From positions 124,001-188,000 of the forward strand of contig JACJNX010000075.1 in NCBI GenBank assembly GCA_014695255.1: DNA of 64,000 nucleotides, read 5' to 3'. The notes under the pieces are model-generated. The model saw nothing but the letters and a program-made list of their open reading frames with translations. It did no database searches and was not told the origin of the DNA. Shown here in pieces: positions 43,863-53,329 of this stretch (position 1 is its first letter; each line of letters opens with the position of its first letter). This stretch comes from Cyanobacteria bacterium FACHB-63. GTDB lineage: Bacteria; Cyanobacteriota; Cyanobacteriia; Leptolyngbyales; Leptolyngbyaceae. A program made the position numbers and the translations under genes.

Positions 43863-44542
43863 ACTGGCAAACTCCACCGGACGAATTGAGACTGGGCGAT
43901 TCAGAGGTTCACATCTGGTTGATTAACTTAGATGCAATCGCACCCTCATTTGATCTGCTCTCGATCGATGAACGATCGAGAGCAGATCGCTTTAAGTTCG
44001 CTCAGCATCGAGATCGATTTATTGCAGGGCGGGGATTTCTGCGATCGCTCCTCAGTCGCTATCTCAACACTGATCCCGCGACTTTAGAATTTGACTATGG
44101 CGCACACGGAAAGCCATTTCTTAAGCATTCAGCCCTTCAGTTTAATCTGGCACATTCACAGCATTTAGCGCTTTATGCTGTCACTTATGATCGTGCCGTT
44201 GGCATTGATATCGAACAAGTTCGAGTGATCGATGAGGTTGAGAAATTAGCGGAGCGATTTTTTCTCCCCTCAGAAGCCGAAACCATTCGAGCACAACCGA
44301 ATTTGTTCTTTCAGTATTGGACATGCAAAGAAGCTTTCCTCAAAGCTACAGGCGTAGGACTATCAGGACTGAAAGATTTAGAAGTTGATTGTTTTGAGAT
44401 AAAAAACATTCCGTCAGAAGCTCGATTGCACCAATGGCAACTGCACCCCATTACAATCAGCGATCAATTTGCAGGCGCGATCGTGATTGAGCAAAATCGT
44501 TCCAAGTTAGACCTGCGTTACTTTTGCATTGAATCAAACTGA
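43859..44542 (+). CDS. Sfp/HetI-type 4'-phosphopantetheinyl transferase
   Basis: Enzyme of 227 residues that loads phosphopantetheine on carrier proteins of fatty-acid, PKS and NRPS systems. VGIDIEQVR contains the magnesium-binding Asp-x-Glu, WTCKEAFLKATGVGLSGL is the WxxKEAxxKxxG motif, and FNLAHSQHLALYAV is the N-terminal-half signature. Length agrees with Sfp-type enzymes. Cyanobacteria usually have one such broad-range enzyme, so this is probably a core gene. Confidence 0.93.
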   Translation: MNWQTPPDELRLGDSEVHIWLINLDAIAPSFDLLSIDERSRADRFKFAQHRDRFIAGRGFLRSLLSRYLNTDPATLEFDYGAHGKPFLKHSALQFNLAHSQHLALYAVTYDRAVGIDIEQVRVIDEVEKLAERFFLPSEAETIRAQPNLFFQYWTCKEAFLKATGVGLSGLKDLEVDCFEIKNIPSEARLHQWQLHPITISDQFAGAIVIEQNRSKLDLRYFCIESN

Positions 44543-44611
44543 ACAGATTTATACGCTTTACGAATCTAAAATTACAGGGAATAATGAGGCATCCTTTCTC
44601 CGACCCGGATT

Positions 44612-45664
44612 ATGACTTTTTCGATTCAACGATCGTTGAAACACTCAGCGCTTTGCTTCCTACTTTCTGTGCCTGTTTGGTTAACCGCTTGCTCAACCGC
44701 TCCGCAAACTTCGACCACGACTTCCAGCCCTGCTTCCCCGGTCGCTGCAACAAACGAGAACAAACCTGCAAAGTTTGCCTTAATTTTGAGCGCTCCGCCG
44801 ACCGACAAATCCTGGAACCAAAAAGCATTTGAAGCTGCCCAAGCACTCAAAGCCAAAGGAGTCGAAGTGGCAGTGTCAGAGTCGGTGTCTAACTCAGATG
44901 TCGAACGAGTGCTCAGACAATACGCAGAATCGGGATTTACGACGATCGTTGCACATTCCTTTAACTATGGCGATGCTGTGTTTAAGGTGGCAAAAGAGTT
45001 TCCCAATGTGAACTTTGCTTGGGCAGGTGGCATCAACAAAACTGCTACTAATGTTGCAGACTATGACCAGCCGTTTTACCAAGGCGCTTACTTAGTGGGC
45101 ATTGTAGCGGCAAAACTCAGCAAGACCGGGAAATTGGGGGCGCTTTCTGGGTTTGATATTCCCGTGTGTCATGCAATGGGTGAAGCCATGTTAGCGGGGG
45201 CAAAAACCGTTCGCCCCGATGTAACGTTGACCAGTGCTGCTGTGGGAGATTGGTACGATGTGGCGAAAGCTAAAGAAGCCGCATTATCACAGGCAGAAAC
45301 CGGAGTGGATTACTGGATCGGCTGTGGACAAGGACCGACGATCGGGCAAATCGAAGCCGCAAAACAAAAGGGGGGCTATGTCACGAGCTATGTTGGCGAT
45401 ATGTCCTCAATGGGTGAAAAAGTTGTGGCAACGAATTTGATTTGGAACTTAGAGCCACTGTTCAGCCGAATGCTCGAAGACACCAAAGCGAAGAAGTTTG
45501 CCAACCAGTATTACAAGCTGGGCGTTGCTGACAATGTGATTAACGTTGAAGTGAATCCAGCCGTGAAAGACAAAGTGCCGACTGATCAACTCAAGGCGTT
45601 AGAAGCAGCTCGCGCCAAGATTGCGTCTAATGAGTTGAAAGTCCCATTTGTGCCGAAGAAATAG
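44612..45664 (+). CDS. BMP-family substrate-binding lipoprotein of a nucleoside ABC importer
   Basis: Periplasmic lipoprotein of 350 residues. The lipobox is LTAC with Cys27. The mature protein matches the BMP/PnrA family: KFALILSAPPTDKSWNQKAFEAAQAL, FAWAGGI, YLVGIVAAKLSKTGKLGALSGFDIPVCHAMGEAMLAGAKTV and WIGCGQGPTIGQIEAAKQKG. Family members bind purine nucleosides. It is first in a five-gene operon (ATPase 20 bases on, two permeases, Rieske oxygenase). Confidence 0.9.
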   Translation: MTFSIQRSLKHSALCFLLSVPVWLTACSTAPQTSTTTSSPASPVAATNENKPAKFALILSAPPTDKSWNQKAFEAAQALKAKGVEVAVSESVSNSDVERVLRQYAESGFTTIVAHSFNYGDAVFKVAKEFPNVNFAWAGGINKTATNVADYDQPFYQGAYLVGIVAAKLSKTGKLGALSGFDIPVCHAMGEAMLAGAKTVRPDVTLTSAAVGDWYDVAKAKEAALSQAETGVDYWIGCGQGPTIGQIEAAKQKGGYVTSYVGDMSSMGEKVVATNLIWNLEPLFSRMLEDTKAKKFANQYYKLGVADNVINVEVNPAVKDKVPTDQLKALEAARAKIASNELKVPFVPKK

Positions 45665-45684
45665 GCGATAACTGTTGTTCTAAG

Positions 45685-47175
45685 ATGCACACCATGTCTT
45701 CCAAATCAGATGCGATCGCAATCGAAATGCGCGGCATCACTAAGCAATTTCCGGGAACGATCGCGAACCAAGCGATCGACTTTACGGTAAAAGCGGGTGA
45801 AATTCACGCGCTCTTGGGTGAAAACGGTGCGGGTAAAACTACATTGATGAACATTCTTTGTGGACTCTACGCGCCCGATGCGGGAGAAATTCGATTGTTT
45901 GGTCAGTCGGTGCAGTTTCGCTCTCCCAAAGCTGCGATTCGCGCTGGAATTGGCATGGTGCATCAACACTTTATGCTGGTCGAGTCGTTTACCGTGGCTG
46001 AAAATATTGTTCTGGGAACGACTCGATCGCTAATGCGAGAACCACCCCAACGCCTTCATACCAGAATTCAAGGTTTAGCCGATCAGTATGGTTTGAAGCT
46101 TGATCCGGCGGCGGAAGTGTGGCAGTTGTCCGTGGGAGAACAGCAGCGTATCGAAATTCTCAAGGCACTTTATCGCAGTGCTCGAATTCTGATTTTGGAT
46201 GAACCAACCGCCGTGTTGACTCCCCAAGAAGCGGAAGATTTGAGTGCAACATTACGATCGCTCTCTGCTCAGGGAACCACGATTATTTTTATCTCACACA
46301 AGCTCAAAGAAGTGATGTCACTGTGCGATCGGGTTACTGTTCTGCGCGATGGGCAGACTGTTGGAACTGTTGCGATCAAGGACTGTACAGAAAAAGCCTT
46401 AGCGCAAATGATGGTGGGGCGCGAGGTTGATTTATCTCGTAAGCCACAAGGACTATCCAAAGCAACCACACCAGCATTAACGCTAAAAGATCTTTGGGCA
46501 ATGGGCGATCGAGGTCTTCCAGCACTGCGGGGCATCAATCTAACCGTTCATGCAGGTGAAATCTTAGGCGTTGCTGGCGTGGATGGCAATGGACAACGGG
46601 AACTAGAAGAAGCGATCGTCGGCTTACGAACCGTAAAAGGTGAAATACAGTTAAACGGCAAGTTAGCTCACATTCCTTCTGATCGCTATTCGATGGGACT
46701 GTTAACCGAGTTCTCGATCGCAGAAAACTTAGTTCTCAAAGATATCCAGCATCCGCCGTTTAGCTGGAAAGGCTTACTCCGTCCACAGTTTATCTTTAAG
46801 AATGCGATCGACCTGATTCAACGGTTTCTCATTCGCACCCCTTCTCCGAATGTTCCTGCTGGAAAATTGTCTGGCGGCAATGCTCAAAAAGTAGTGTTTG
46901 CGAGAGAGCTATCCCGCGATCATCAAGTGCTATTAGCGGCACAACCGACACGCGGATTGGATATCGGTGCAACAGAGTTTGTGCATAGTCAATTAATTGC
47001 ACGCCGTGATGCAGGAACGGCTGTTTTGTTGATCTCAACTGAGCTTGATGAAGTTATGCGATTGAGCGATCGAGTTGCAGTGCTGTATGAAGGCAAAATT
47101 ATCGAAGTTCTAGATGTTGCACAGGCAAATCTCGATCAGCTTGGACTATTGATGGCAGGGAGGAACCGCGCTTGA
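45685..47175 (+). CDS. ABC importer ATPase, nucleoside type (two ABC domains)
   Basis: ATPase of 496 residues with two nucleotide-binding domains, the sugar/nucleoside importer layout. Domain 1: Walker A GENGAGKTT, signature LSVGEQQRIEIL, Walker B ILILDEPTAVL. Domain 2: modified Walker A region GVDGNGQRELEEAI, signature LSGGNAQKVVFAREL, and AAQPTRGLDIGAT in place of a full Walker B, as is typical for the degenerate second site. Resembles NupO/YufO. ATG 45685 or 45694 may be used. Overlaps the next permease gene. Confidence 0.93.
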   Translation: MHTMSSKSDAIAIEMRGITKQFPGTIANQAIDFTVKAGEIHALLGENGAGKTTLMNILCGLYAPDAGEIRLFGQSVQFRSPKAAIRAGIGMVHQHFMLVESFTVAENIVLGTTRSLMREPPQRLHTRIQGLADQYGLKLDPAAEVWQLSVGEQQRIEILKALYRSARILILDEPTAVLTPQEAEDLSATLRSLSAQGTTIIFISHKLKEVMSLCDRVTVLRDGQTVGTVAIKDCTEKALAQMMVGREVDLSRKPQGLSKATTPALTLKDLWAMGDRGLPALRGINLTVHAGEILGVAGVDGNGQRELEEAIVGLRTVKGEIQLNGKLAHIPSDRYSMGLLTEFSIAENLVLKDIQHPPFSWKGLLRPQFIFKNAIDLIQRFLIRTPSPNVPAGKLSGGNAQKVVFARELSRDHQVLLAAQPTRGLDIGATEFVHSQLIARRDAGTAVLLISTELDEVMRLSDRVAVLYEGKIIEVLDVAQANLDQLGLLMAGRNRA

Positions 47176-48206
47176 ATCTCACACTTTCCCGATCGGTTCA
47201 ACTAAGAACCTTTGCTCCTTGGATGGGTGGATTGATTGCATTATTACTCGGCGCTGTGCTGATTCAATTGAGCGGTGCGAATCCACTCCAAGCCTATGGA
47301 GTGATGCTTGCAGGGGCATTTGGTGGCTTTCGGCAACTCACCGAAACATTGTTAAAAGCAACCCCATTGTTGATTATTGGGTTGGGAATGACGATCGCGT
47401 TTCGCTGTCGCGTGTGGAACATTGGTGCAGAAGGACAGTATTACATTGGGGCATTGTTGGGAAGTATCATCGCATTAAAATTGCCGAATTTAAATGCTGT
47501 TGTTCTAATTCCATTGATGTTAATGGCTGGAATGCTAGGTGGTGTGATTTGGAGTGCGATCGCTGGACTCTTACACCTCAAGCGCGGTATGAATTTGATT
47601 ATTTGTACCTTAATGCTGAACTATATTGGAATTCTGCTAGTTCAATATGCTGCACGAGTTCCACTACAGCAACCGGATGGCTTTTTGCCCGAATCGGCTC
47701 AGTTTAGTGCTGCGGCTCAGATTCCAACCTTGTTTGGAACCCGATTGCATTTGGGAATGGTTCTAGCAGTGCTGCTGGTCGGAGCGGTTTATGTGCTATT
47801 GTGGCGAACTTCGCTTGGTTTTCAGCTTCGCGCCGTCGGATCGCGTATGAGTGTGGCGCGATGCGCGGGAATGAAGGTCGATCGTAGTATTCTCACGGCA
47901 TTGTTACTGAGTGGCGCACTCTCAGGATTGGCAGGCATTATCGAAGTGAGCTACACCTACACGCGGCTAAAAGGAGATATTTCCGATAGCTATGGATTTA
48001 GTGGAATTCTAGTCGCACTGTTAGGTCAACTGCACCCGATCGGCGTTTTGATTGCTGCGGTGTTATTTTCAGCATTAATGGTCGGGGCACAGTCGCTCAA
48101 TGTTGTATTGCAGATTCCCGCTTCGGTAGCAGAAGTAATTCAAGCATTAGTGGTGCTGTTTGTGCTGGCGGGTCATGCTATTTCGCGACAATCTGAATCG
48201 GAGTAA
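47172..48206 (+). CDS. ABC importer permease, nucleoside type (YufP-like)
   Basis: Inner-membrane permease of 344 residues with about nine hydrophobic segments, BPD_transp_2 type. LLIIGLGMTIAFRCRVWNIGAEGQYYIGAL is the conserved cytoplasmic/helix signature, with GMNLIICTLMLNYIGILL and FSGILVALLGQLHPIGVL further on. The TTG start overlaps the ATPase stop. Pairs with the following permease, which has a shorter but related sequence. Confidence 0.9.
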   Translation: MNLTLSRSVQLRTFAPWMGGLIALLLGAVLIQLSGANPLQAYGVMLAGAFGGFRQLTETLLKATPLLIIGLGMTIAFRCRVWNIGAEGQYYIGALLGSIIALKLPNLNAVVLIPLMLMAGMLGGVIWSAIAGLLHLKRGMNLIICTLMLNYIGILLVQYAARVPLQQPDGFLPESAQFSAAAQIPTLFGTRLHLGMVLAVLLVGAVYVLLWRTSLGFQLRAVGSRMSVARCAGMKVDRSILTALLLSGALSGLAGIIEVSYTYTRLKGDISDSYGFSGILVALLGQLHPIGVLIAAVLFSALMVGAQSLNVVLQIPASVAEVIQALVVLFVLAGHAISRQSESE

Positions 48207-48211
48207 AAGCG

Positions 48212-49174
48212 ATGCCTTGGGAACAGATTTTAACCTGGAGTTTTGTCGTCGGTTTGCTGACCGCAGGCATTCGATTAGCGGTGCCTGTATTGTTAGCGGT
48301 GCTAGGAGAAATTATCTCAGAGCGATCGGGCGTGATGAACCTCGGACTCGAAGGTGTGATGCTAGTCGGAGGACTATCGGGATTCATTGTTGCTTATCAA
48401 TTAGAGCAAGCCGGGATTAGTGGTGCAGATTGGTTTGGATTGTTCGCAGGGCTGTCCGGTGGAGCCATCATGGGATTGCTAATGGCGGTTTTAGCGGTGC
48501 GATTTAAGACGGATCAAGTGGTGACAGGGGTAACGCTCGTGTTGCTCGGACAAGGCTTAACTTCATTTGTATTTCGCAAGTATAGCGCTCTATCTGGGGC
48601 GCGGGTGAAAGGCTTAGAAGCTTGGGCAATTCCGGGATTCTCAAAGATTCCAGTGATCGGGGATATTCTGTTTAATCACAACGCGATCGTTTATCTCACA
48701 GTCCTCTTAGTGATTGTCTGCTCAGTTTTTCTCTTTCGCACCAATTGGGGATTGGCGCTGCGTGCAGTGGGAGAAAATCCCGAAGCCGCAGAAACTTCTG
48801 GATTGAACGTCGATCGCATTCGTACTCTTGCGGTGATTGTTGGGTCAGCCTTTGCCGGATTCGGAGGAGCCGTGCTGACGGTGGTGCAGCTAAATATCTT
48901 TACTGAAGGCATCATCGCGGGACGGGGCTGGATTGCGATCGCGCTCGTGTTTTTCTCGCGCTGGCAGCCGATTTGGGGATTAGTTGGGGCTATGTTGTTC
49001 GGGGTTGCCGATGCGCTGCAATATCGAATTCAAGCTTTCGGATTAAAGGATCTTCCCTATGAATTTCTATTGATGCTACCGTATGTGTTGACGTTGCTCG
49101 TCTTGTTACGCGGAACTGTTCGCAGCGATACGCCTGCTGCGTTAGGTGTCCCGTACTTTAAAGGTAAACGGTAA
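48212..49174 (+). CDS. ABC importer permease, nucleoside type (YufQ-like)
   Basis: Second permease of 320 residues. RLAVPVLLAVLGEIISERSGVMNLGLEGVMLVGG is the BPD_transp_2 signature, and GLNVDRIRTLAVIVGSAFAGFGGAVLTV together with AIALVFFSRWQPIWGLVGAMLFGVADALQYR complete the family core. It starts five bases after the first permease and ends 15 bases before the Rieske oxygenase gene. Confidence 0.9.
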   Translation: MPWEQILTWSFVVGLLTAGIRLAVPVLLAVLGEIISERSGVMNLGLEGVMLVGGLSGFIVAYQLEQAGISGADWFGLFAGLSGGAIMGLLMAVLAVRFKTDQVVTGVTLVLLGQGLTSFVFRKYSALSGARVKGLEAWAIPGFSKIPVIGDILFNHNAIVYLTVLLVIVCSVFLFRTNWGLALRAVGENPEAAETSGLNVDRIRTLAVIVGSAFAGFGGAVLTVVQLNIFTEGIIAGRGWIAIALVFFSRWQPIWGLVGAMLFGVADALQYRIQAFGLKDLPYEFLLMLPYVLTLLVLLRGTVRSDTPAALGVPYFKGKR

Positions 49175-49189
49175 GCTGGAGAAGCTCAA

Positions 49190-50203
49190 ATGGTTGGATT
49201 GATCGCTGCACCTCAAAAGAACAATCGCTCGATCGAGTCGGTGTTACTCGATGAATGGTATCCAGTCGCGCGATCGAGTGAAATTCAGCCGGGAACAGTG
49301 CGAGCGGTGCAACTGTTTGAGACGGATTTGGTACTGTGGCGCGGTGAAAATACTGGAGTGATGGCATGGCTCGATCGTTGTCCCCATCGCAGCGTTAAAC
49401 TCTCTCCTGGAACTGTTACAGCAGATACTTTAGTGTGTCCCTATCATGGACTTGCCTTTGATGCTCAAGGGCAATGTGTCAAAGTTCCAGCGCATCCGAA
49501 CTATCTCCCACCCAAGCAAGCCTGCACCAAAACCTTCCCGGTGTTAGAGCGATATGGCGTAATTTTTGTTTCACTGGGCGATCCGCCTGCCGATGTTGTC
49601 CCCTTTCCAGAATGGGATGATCCAGACTATCGCACTTATCTAAGCGGCGGACATCGATTTCGCTGTAGCGGATTAAGAGCGATCGAAAACTTTCTCGACG
49701 TAGCACATTTACCGTTTGTTCATGCCGGAATTTTGGGGATTCCGGATCAACCTGTAATTGCAGACTACGAAGTTCAGACGATCGACACCGGCATTTACAT
49801 GAGAAACATTCAAATCTGGCAGCCTGATCCCGATGGCACAGGCAAAGACGGGATTGCGACCTATGACTATTGGACGCTTCGACCGCTAATGGTTGCGCTG
49901 AAAAAAGAGAGAGCGAGTGGGCAAACAATGGTGTTGCTTTACTGTGTCACTCCGATTTCCGAAGAAGAATGTGTCGGATGGATGTGGGGCGCTTTGAACT
50001 ATGCTCATCACATTCCAGAAGCAGACCTTGTGGCATTTCAAGACACCGTGATCTGGCAAGATGTCGCGAACCTGGAATCTCATAATCCGAAGCGGCTGCC
50101 GCTTGATCCGCAGATGGAATTTCATCTACCGAGCGATCGTGCTTCTTTGGCGTACCGCAAGTGGCTAAAACAACTGGGTGTTACTTATGGAACGGTGCGC
50201 TAA
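49190..50203 (+). CDS. Rieske non-haem iron oxygenase
   Basis: Oxygenase of 337 residues of the Rieske/mononuclear-iron type. The [2Fe-2S] ligands are CPHRS (about 64-66) and CPYHG (about 83-86). The catalytic iron motif is AIENFLDVAHLPFVH, giving His-x4-His and the bridging Asp. The C-terminal part (AFQDTVIWQDVANLES...LPSDRASLAYRKWLKQLG) resembles VanA/DdmC/NdmA-type monooxygenases. It is the last gene of the nucleoside importer operon, so it may act on an imported purine-like or methylated compound; that is inference. A separate reductase is not encoded nearby. Confidence 0.88.
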   Translation: MVGLIAAPQKNNRSIESVLLDEWYPVARSSEIQPGTVRAVQLFETDLVLWRGENTGVMAWLDRCPHRSVKLSPGTVTADTLVCPYHGLAFDAQGQCVKVPAHPNYLPPKQACTKTFPVLERYGVIFVSLGDPPADVVPFPEWDDPDYRTYLSGGHRFRCSGLRAIENFLDVAHLPFVHAGILGIPDQPVIADYEVQTIDTGIYMRNIQIWQPDPDGTGKDGIATYDYWTLRPLMVALKKERASGQTMVLLYCVTPISEEECVGWMWGALNYAHHIPEADLVAFQDTVIWQDVANLESHNPKRLPLDPQMEFHLPSDRASLAYRKWLKQLGVTYGTVR

Positions 50204-50372
50204 CTTGAATCTGCCCCAGGATATAAGACGGTAGTCTGCTCTTCAGTGTAACGTCAGAAATGAATAATCCCTTTATTACACAATGGGACGTTTTTTGCCT
50301 TGGCGCTCTGATTTCTAAGCTAAAAGGCGATTAATCGTCGCTCCTCAATGCGAGAAGACTAGGATAAAGCAA

Positions 50373-53255
50373 GTGCCGCATTCGCCTGACATCAGTGAAG
50401 CCACGGTTCGCATTACCGAGAGCCTAGCACAGCGCCCCTCCAGAGAACCAAATTTTCAAGCCGAAAATCAGGCACTGCAAATTCTGGCGCAGCAGCTTGC
50501 AGGAGATGCTCGCTCGCTGCTCAAAACCCTAGCCCATCTGGCGATCGGACTTTGTCAAGCCGATGCGGTCGGGGTCAGCTTGCTCGAAAATGAAGAATTT
50601 CGCTGGGTGGCGATCGGTGGAACATTAAGCCATTGGGAAAACAGCACGATCCCTAGAGAGTTGAGTCCCTGTGAGGAGACCATCCGTACCCATCAAACTC
50701 AGCTTTACACCCATCCTGAACGCTGCTTTACCGCTTTAATCCCTGAGCTTCCGCTAGAGGAAGTGTTGTTGATTCCTCTGTTTGCGGATCAGCAGGTGTT
50801 GGGTACGATTTGGCTCGTAACGCATGATCCGGATCGCCATTTTGATTGCGAAGATCAGCGAATTGTGACCAATCTTTCTGGCTTTATCAGTGCAGCCTTG
50901 GAAAATCTCAGAGCCAGACAAACGGCTGAGGAACTCTTGCAGCGCGAACAAGCTGCACAACAAGCCTTTAAGCAAGCCGCAAATCGAGCGATCGACATTC
51001 TCGAAAGCACAACCGATTGCTTTGTGTCTCTCGATCACGATTGGCGCATTACCTATGTGAATCAAGCTACCGCAAAACTCAATAGTCTCTCCCCGGCTGA
51101 AATGATCGGGAAGACGCATTGGGAATTGTGGTCTTGGTCGGTTGGAACCATTGTCGAACACAACTATCGTCAAGCGGTTGCAACTCAGGCTCCGGTGCAT
51201 TTTGAGGTGCTGTATGAACCCCTAGAGGTGTGGTTAGAGATTCATGCTTATCCCTCGATCGACGGTCTAAATCTATTCTTTCGCAACATCAGCGATCGCA
51301 AACGAGCAGAAATGCTTTTAAGCCAACAATATGCCGAAATTGAAGCGATTTACAACACGGCTCCGATCGGCTTGGCAGTTCTAGATCTTAACTATCGCTT
51401 TGTGCGTATCAACCCAAAGTTGGCGGAAATTAATGGGCGGTCTGTGGAAGATCATTTAGGTCGATCGGTACGCGAAATTGTGCCCACCGTCGCCGAGCAA
51501 TTAGAACCCATCTTTCAGCAGATCCTGGCGACCGGAGAACCAGTGTTAAATCTCGAAATTAGCGGCGAAACCCCCGCGCAACCCGGACAGCGGCGCGTCT
51601 GGCTGGAAAGCTGGTTTTTGCTGCGTGATTCAAACGGTGAGGTTATTGGCATCAACGCAGTCGTGCAGGAAATCACCCGCCGCAAGCAGTCCGAAGCAAA
51701 GCTGAGTGAAAGTGAAGAACGCCTACGTCTGGCGCTAGTGGCGGCTAATCAAGGTTTGTATGACTTGAACGTGCAGACCGGAGAGACGATCGTCTCTCTC
51801 GAATACGCTCAGATGCTCGGCTACGATCCAGAAACGTTTTGCGAGACGAATGCGGCTTGGCGAGAACGGCTGCACCCGGACGACTGGGAAGCCGTGAGCC
51901 GAAATTACGAAGACTATATCTCTGGTAAACGCAGCGACTATCGCGTTGAATTTCGCCAACGCACACGATCGGGCAATTGGAAATGGATTCTATCGCTCGG
52001 TAAAATCGTCGCTTGGGATGCCGAGGGGCAACCCCTACGAATGTTGGGAACGCATACCGATATCGACGATCGCAAAGCTGCCGAAGCCGAACGCGAACAG
52101 CTTTTACTGAGAGAACAAGCCGCCAGAGAAGAAGCCGAACGCGCAAACCGCATCAAAGACGAATTTCTCGCTGTCCTCTCTCACGAACTCAGAACCCCGC
52201 TGAATCCCATTCTCGGCTGGGTCAAACTCTTAAAAGCTGGAAAACTCGATGCAGATCGAACCCAGCAAGCCCTCGCCACGATCGAGCGCAATGCCCAACT
52301 ACAAACCCAACTGATCGATGATTTGCTCGATGTCTCGCGGATTTTACGCGGCAAGCTGACTTTAAATGCTCAGCCCGTAAACTTAAAAACCGTGATCGAA
52401 GCGGCGATCGAAACCGTTCGTCTTGCCGCAGAAGCCAAATCAATCGAGATCGACACTGCATTCGATGAGATTGGCGCAGTTCTCGGCGATCCGGGGCGAT
52501 TACAGCAAGTCGTCTGGAACCTGCTGACCAATGCGGTGAAATTCACCCCGCCGCATGGACGAGTCAAAGTCGAACTGACAGCAACCGCAACTCACGCCCA
52601 AATCCAGGTCGTCGATACAGGGAAGGGCATTGCTCCCGAATTTTTACCACAGGTTTTTGAGCAATTTCGACAGGCAGATTCTTCCACCACGCGCCGATTT
52701 GGAGGGCTAGGCTTGGGGCTTGCGATCGCTCGTCAATTAGTCGAACTGCATGGCGGCACGATCGCAGCCGCAAGTGCTGGAGAAGGGCAAGGCGCAACCT
52801 TCACTGTCTGCCTGCCGCTAGCTTCTGCGATCGCGTCGCGCTCCGGCGAGTTCGCTGCTGCAAACCCACCGACTTCAGCCTCCCTCGAAGGAGTCCGAGT
52901 CCTACTGGTTGATGATGAAACGGATGCACGAGATCTGGCGCAGTTTATTTTGCAGCAAGAAGGCGCGATCGTCTTGAGTGCAGCATCGGCAACTATGGCG
53001 CTACAAATTCTGCAAGGATCAACGGTTGATCTACTGGTGAGTGATATTGGAATGCCCGACTGTGATGGTTATCAACTGCTCAAAGCCATTCGCGCTTGTG
53101 GGCATCGATTTCCTGCGATCGCGCTTTCTGCCTATGCGGGAGAACTCAATCAAGCGAAATCGCGTCAGGCAGGATTTAAGCGGCATCTCTCGAAGCCGCT
53201 TGATCCAGCTTTGTTGATCGCTACGATTACCACCTGCTTGTATCCTGCTTCATAA
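50373..53255 (+). CDS. Hybrid sensor histidine kinase, GAF + 3 PAS + HisKA + HATPase + receiver
   Basis: Cytoplasmic kinase of 960 residues with no membrane segment. GAF about 50-190 (VGVSLLENEEFRWVAIGGTL), then PAS regions about 205-310, 320-440 and 445-570, the last with PAC-like WKWILSLGKIVAWDAEGQP. Phospho-accepting H604 lies in LSHELRTPLNPILGW; the ATPase has N, G1 (DTGKGIAPEF) and GLGLGLAIARQLVELHGG; receiver phosphoacceptor D891 in VSDIGMPDCDGYQLL. The start is GTG 50373 with AGGAT upstream. The kinase core is closely related to the next gene. Confidence 0.92.
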   Translation: MPHSPDISEATVRITESLAQRPSREPNFQAENQALQILAQQLAGDARSLLKTLAHLAIGLCQADAVGVSLLENEEFRWVAIGGTLSHWENSTIPRELSPCEETIRTHQTQLYTHPERCFTALIPELPLEEVLLIPLFADQQVLGTIWLVTHDPDRHFDCEDQRIVTNLSGFISAALENLRARQTAEELLQREQAAQQAFKQAANRAIDILESTTDCFVSLDHDWRITYVNQATAKLNSLSPAEMIGKTHWELWSWSVGTIVEHNYRQAVATQAPVHFEVLYEPLEVWLEIHAYPSIDGLNLFFRNISDRKRAEMLLSQQYAEIEAIYNTAPIGLAVLDLNYRFVRINPKLAEINGRSVEDHLGRSVREIVPTVAEQLEPIFQQILATGEPVLNLEISGETPAQPGQRRVWLESWFLLRDSNGEVIGINAVVQEITRRKQSEAKLSESEERLRLALVAANQGLYDLNVQTGETIVSLEYAQMLGYDPETFCETNAAWRERLHPDDWEAVSRNYEDYISGKRSDYRVEFRQRTRSGNWKWILSLGKIVAWDAEGQPLRMLGTHTDIDDRKAAEAEREQLLLREQAAREEAERANRIKDEFLAVLSHELRTPLNPILGWVKLLKAGKLDADRTQQALATIERNAQLQTQLIDDLLDVSRILRGKLTLNAQPVNLKTVIEAAIETVRLAAEAKSIEIDTAFDEIGAVLGDPGRLQQVVWNLLTNAVKFTPPHGRVKVELTATATHAQIQVVDTGKGIAPEFLPQVFEQFRQADSSTTRRFGGLGLGLAIARQLVELHGGTIAAASAGEGQGATFTVCLPLASAIASRSGEFAAANPPTSASLEGVRVLLVDDETDARDLAQFILQQEGAIVLSAASATMALQILQGSTVDLLVSDIGMPDCDGYQLLKAIRACGHRFPAIALSAYAGELNQAKSRQAGFKRHLSKPLDPALLIATITTCLYPAS

Positions 53256-53329
53256 AATCTTTCTTTAAGGCGACGAGACCGCTTCATTTTTGATGGTATA
53301 CCTACCCTGAGCGATCTTGTGCCTGTCTT

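Noticed and set aside
44612-44640. Purine riboswitch upstream of the nucleoside importer
   Set aside because: The 69-base gap before the lipoprotein gene has no recognisable three-way-junction core.
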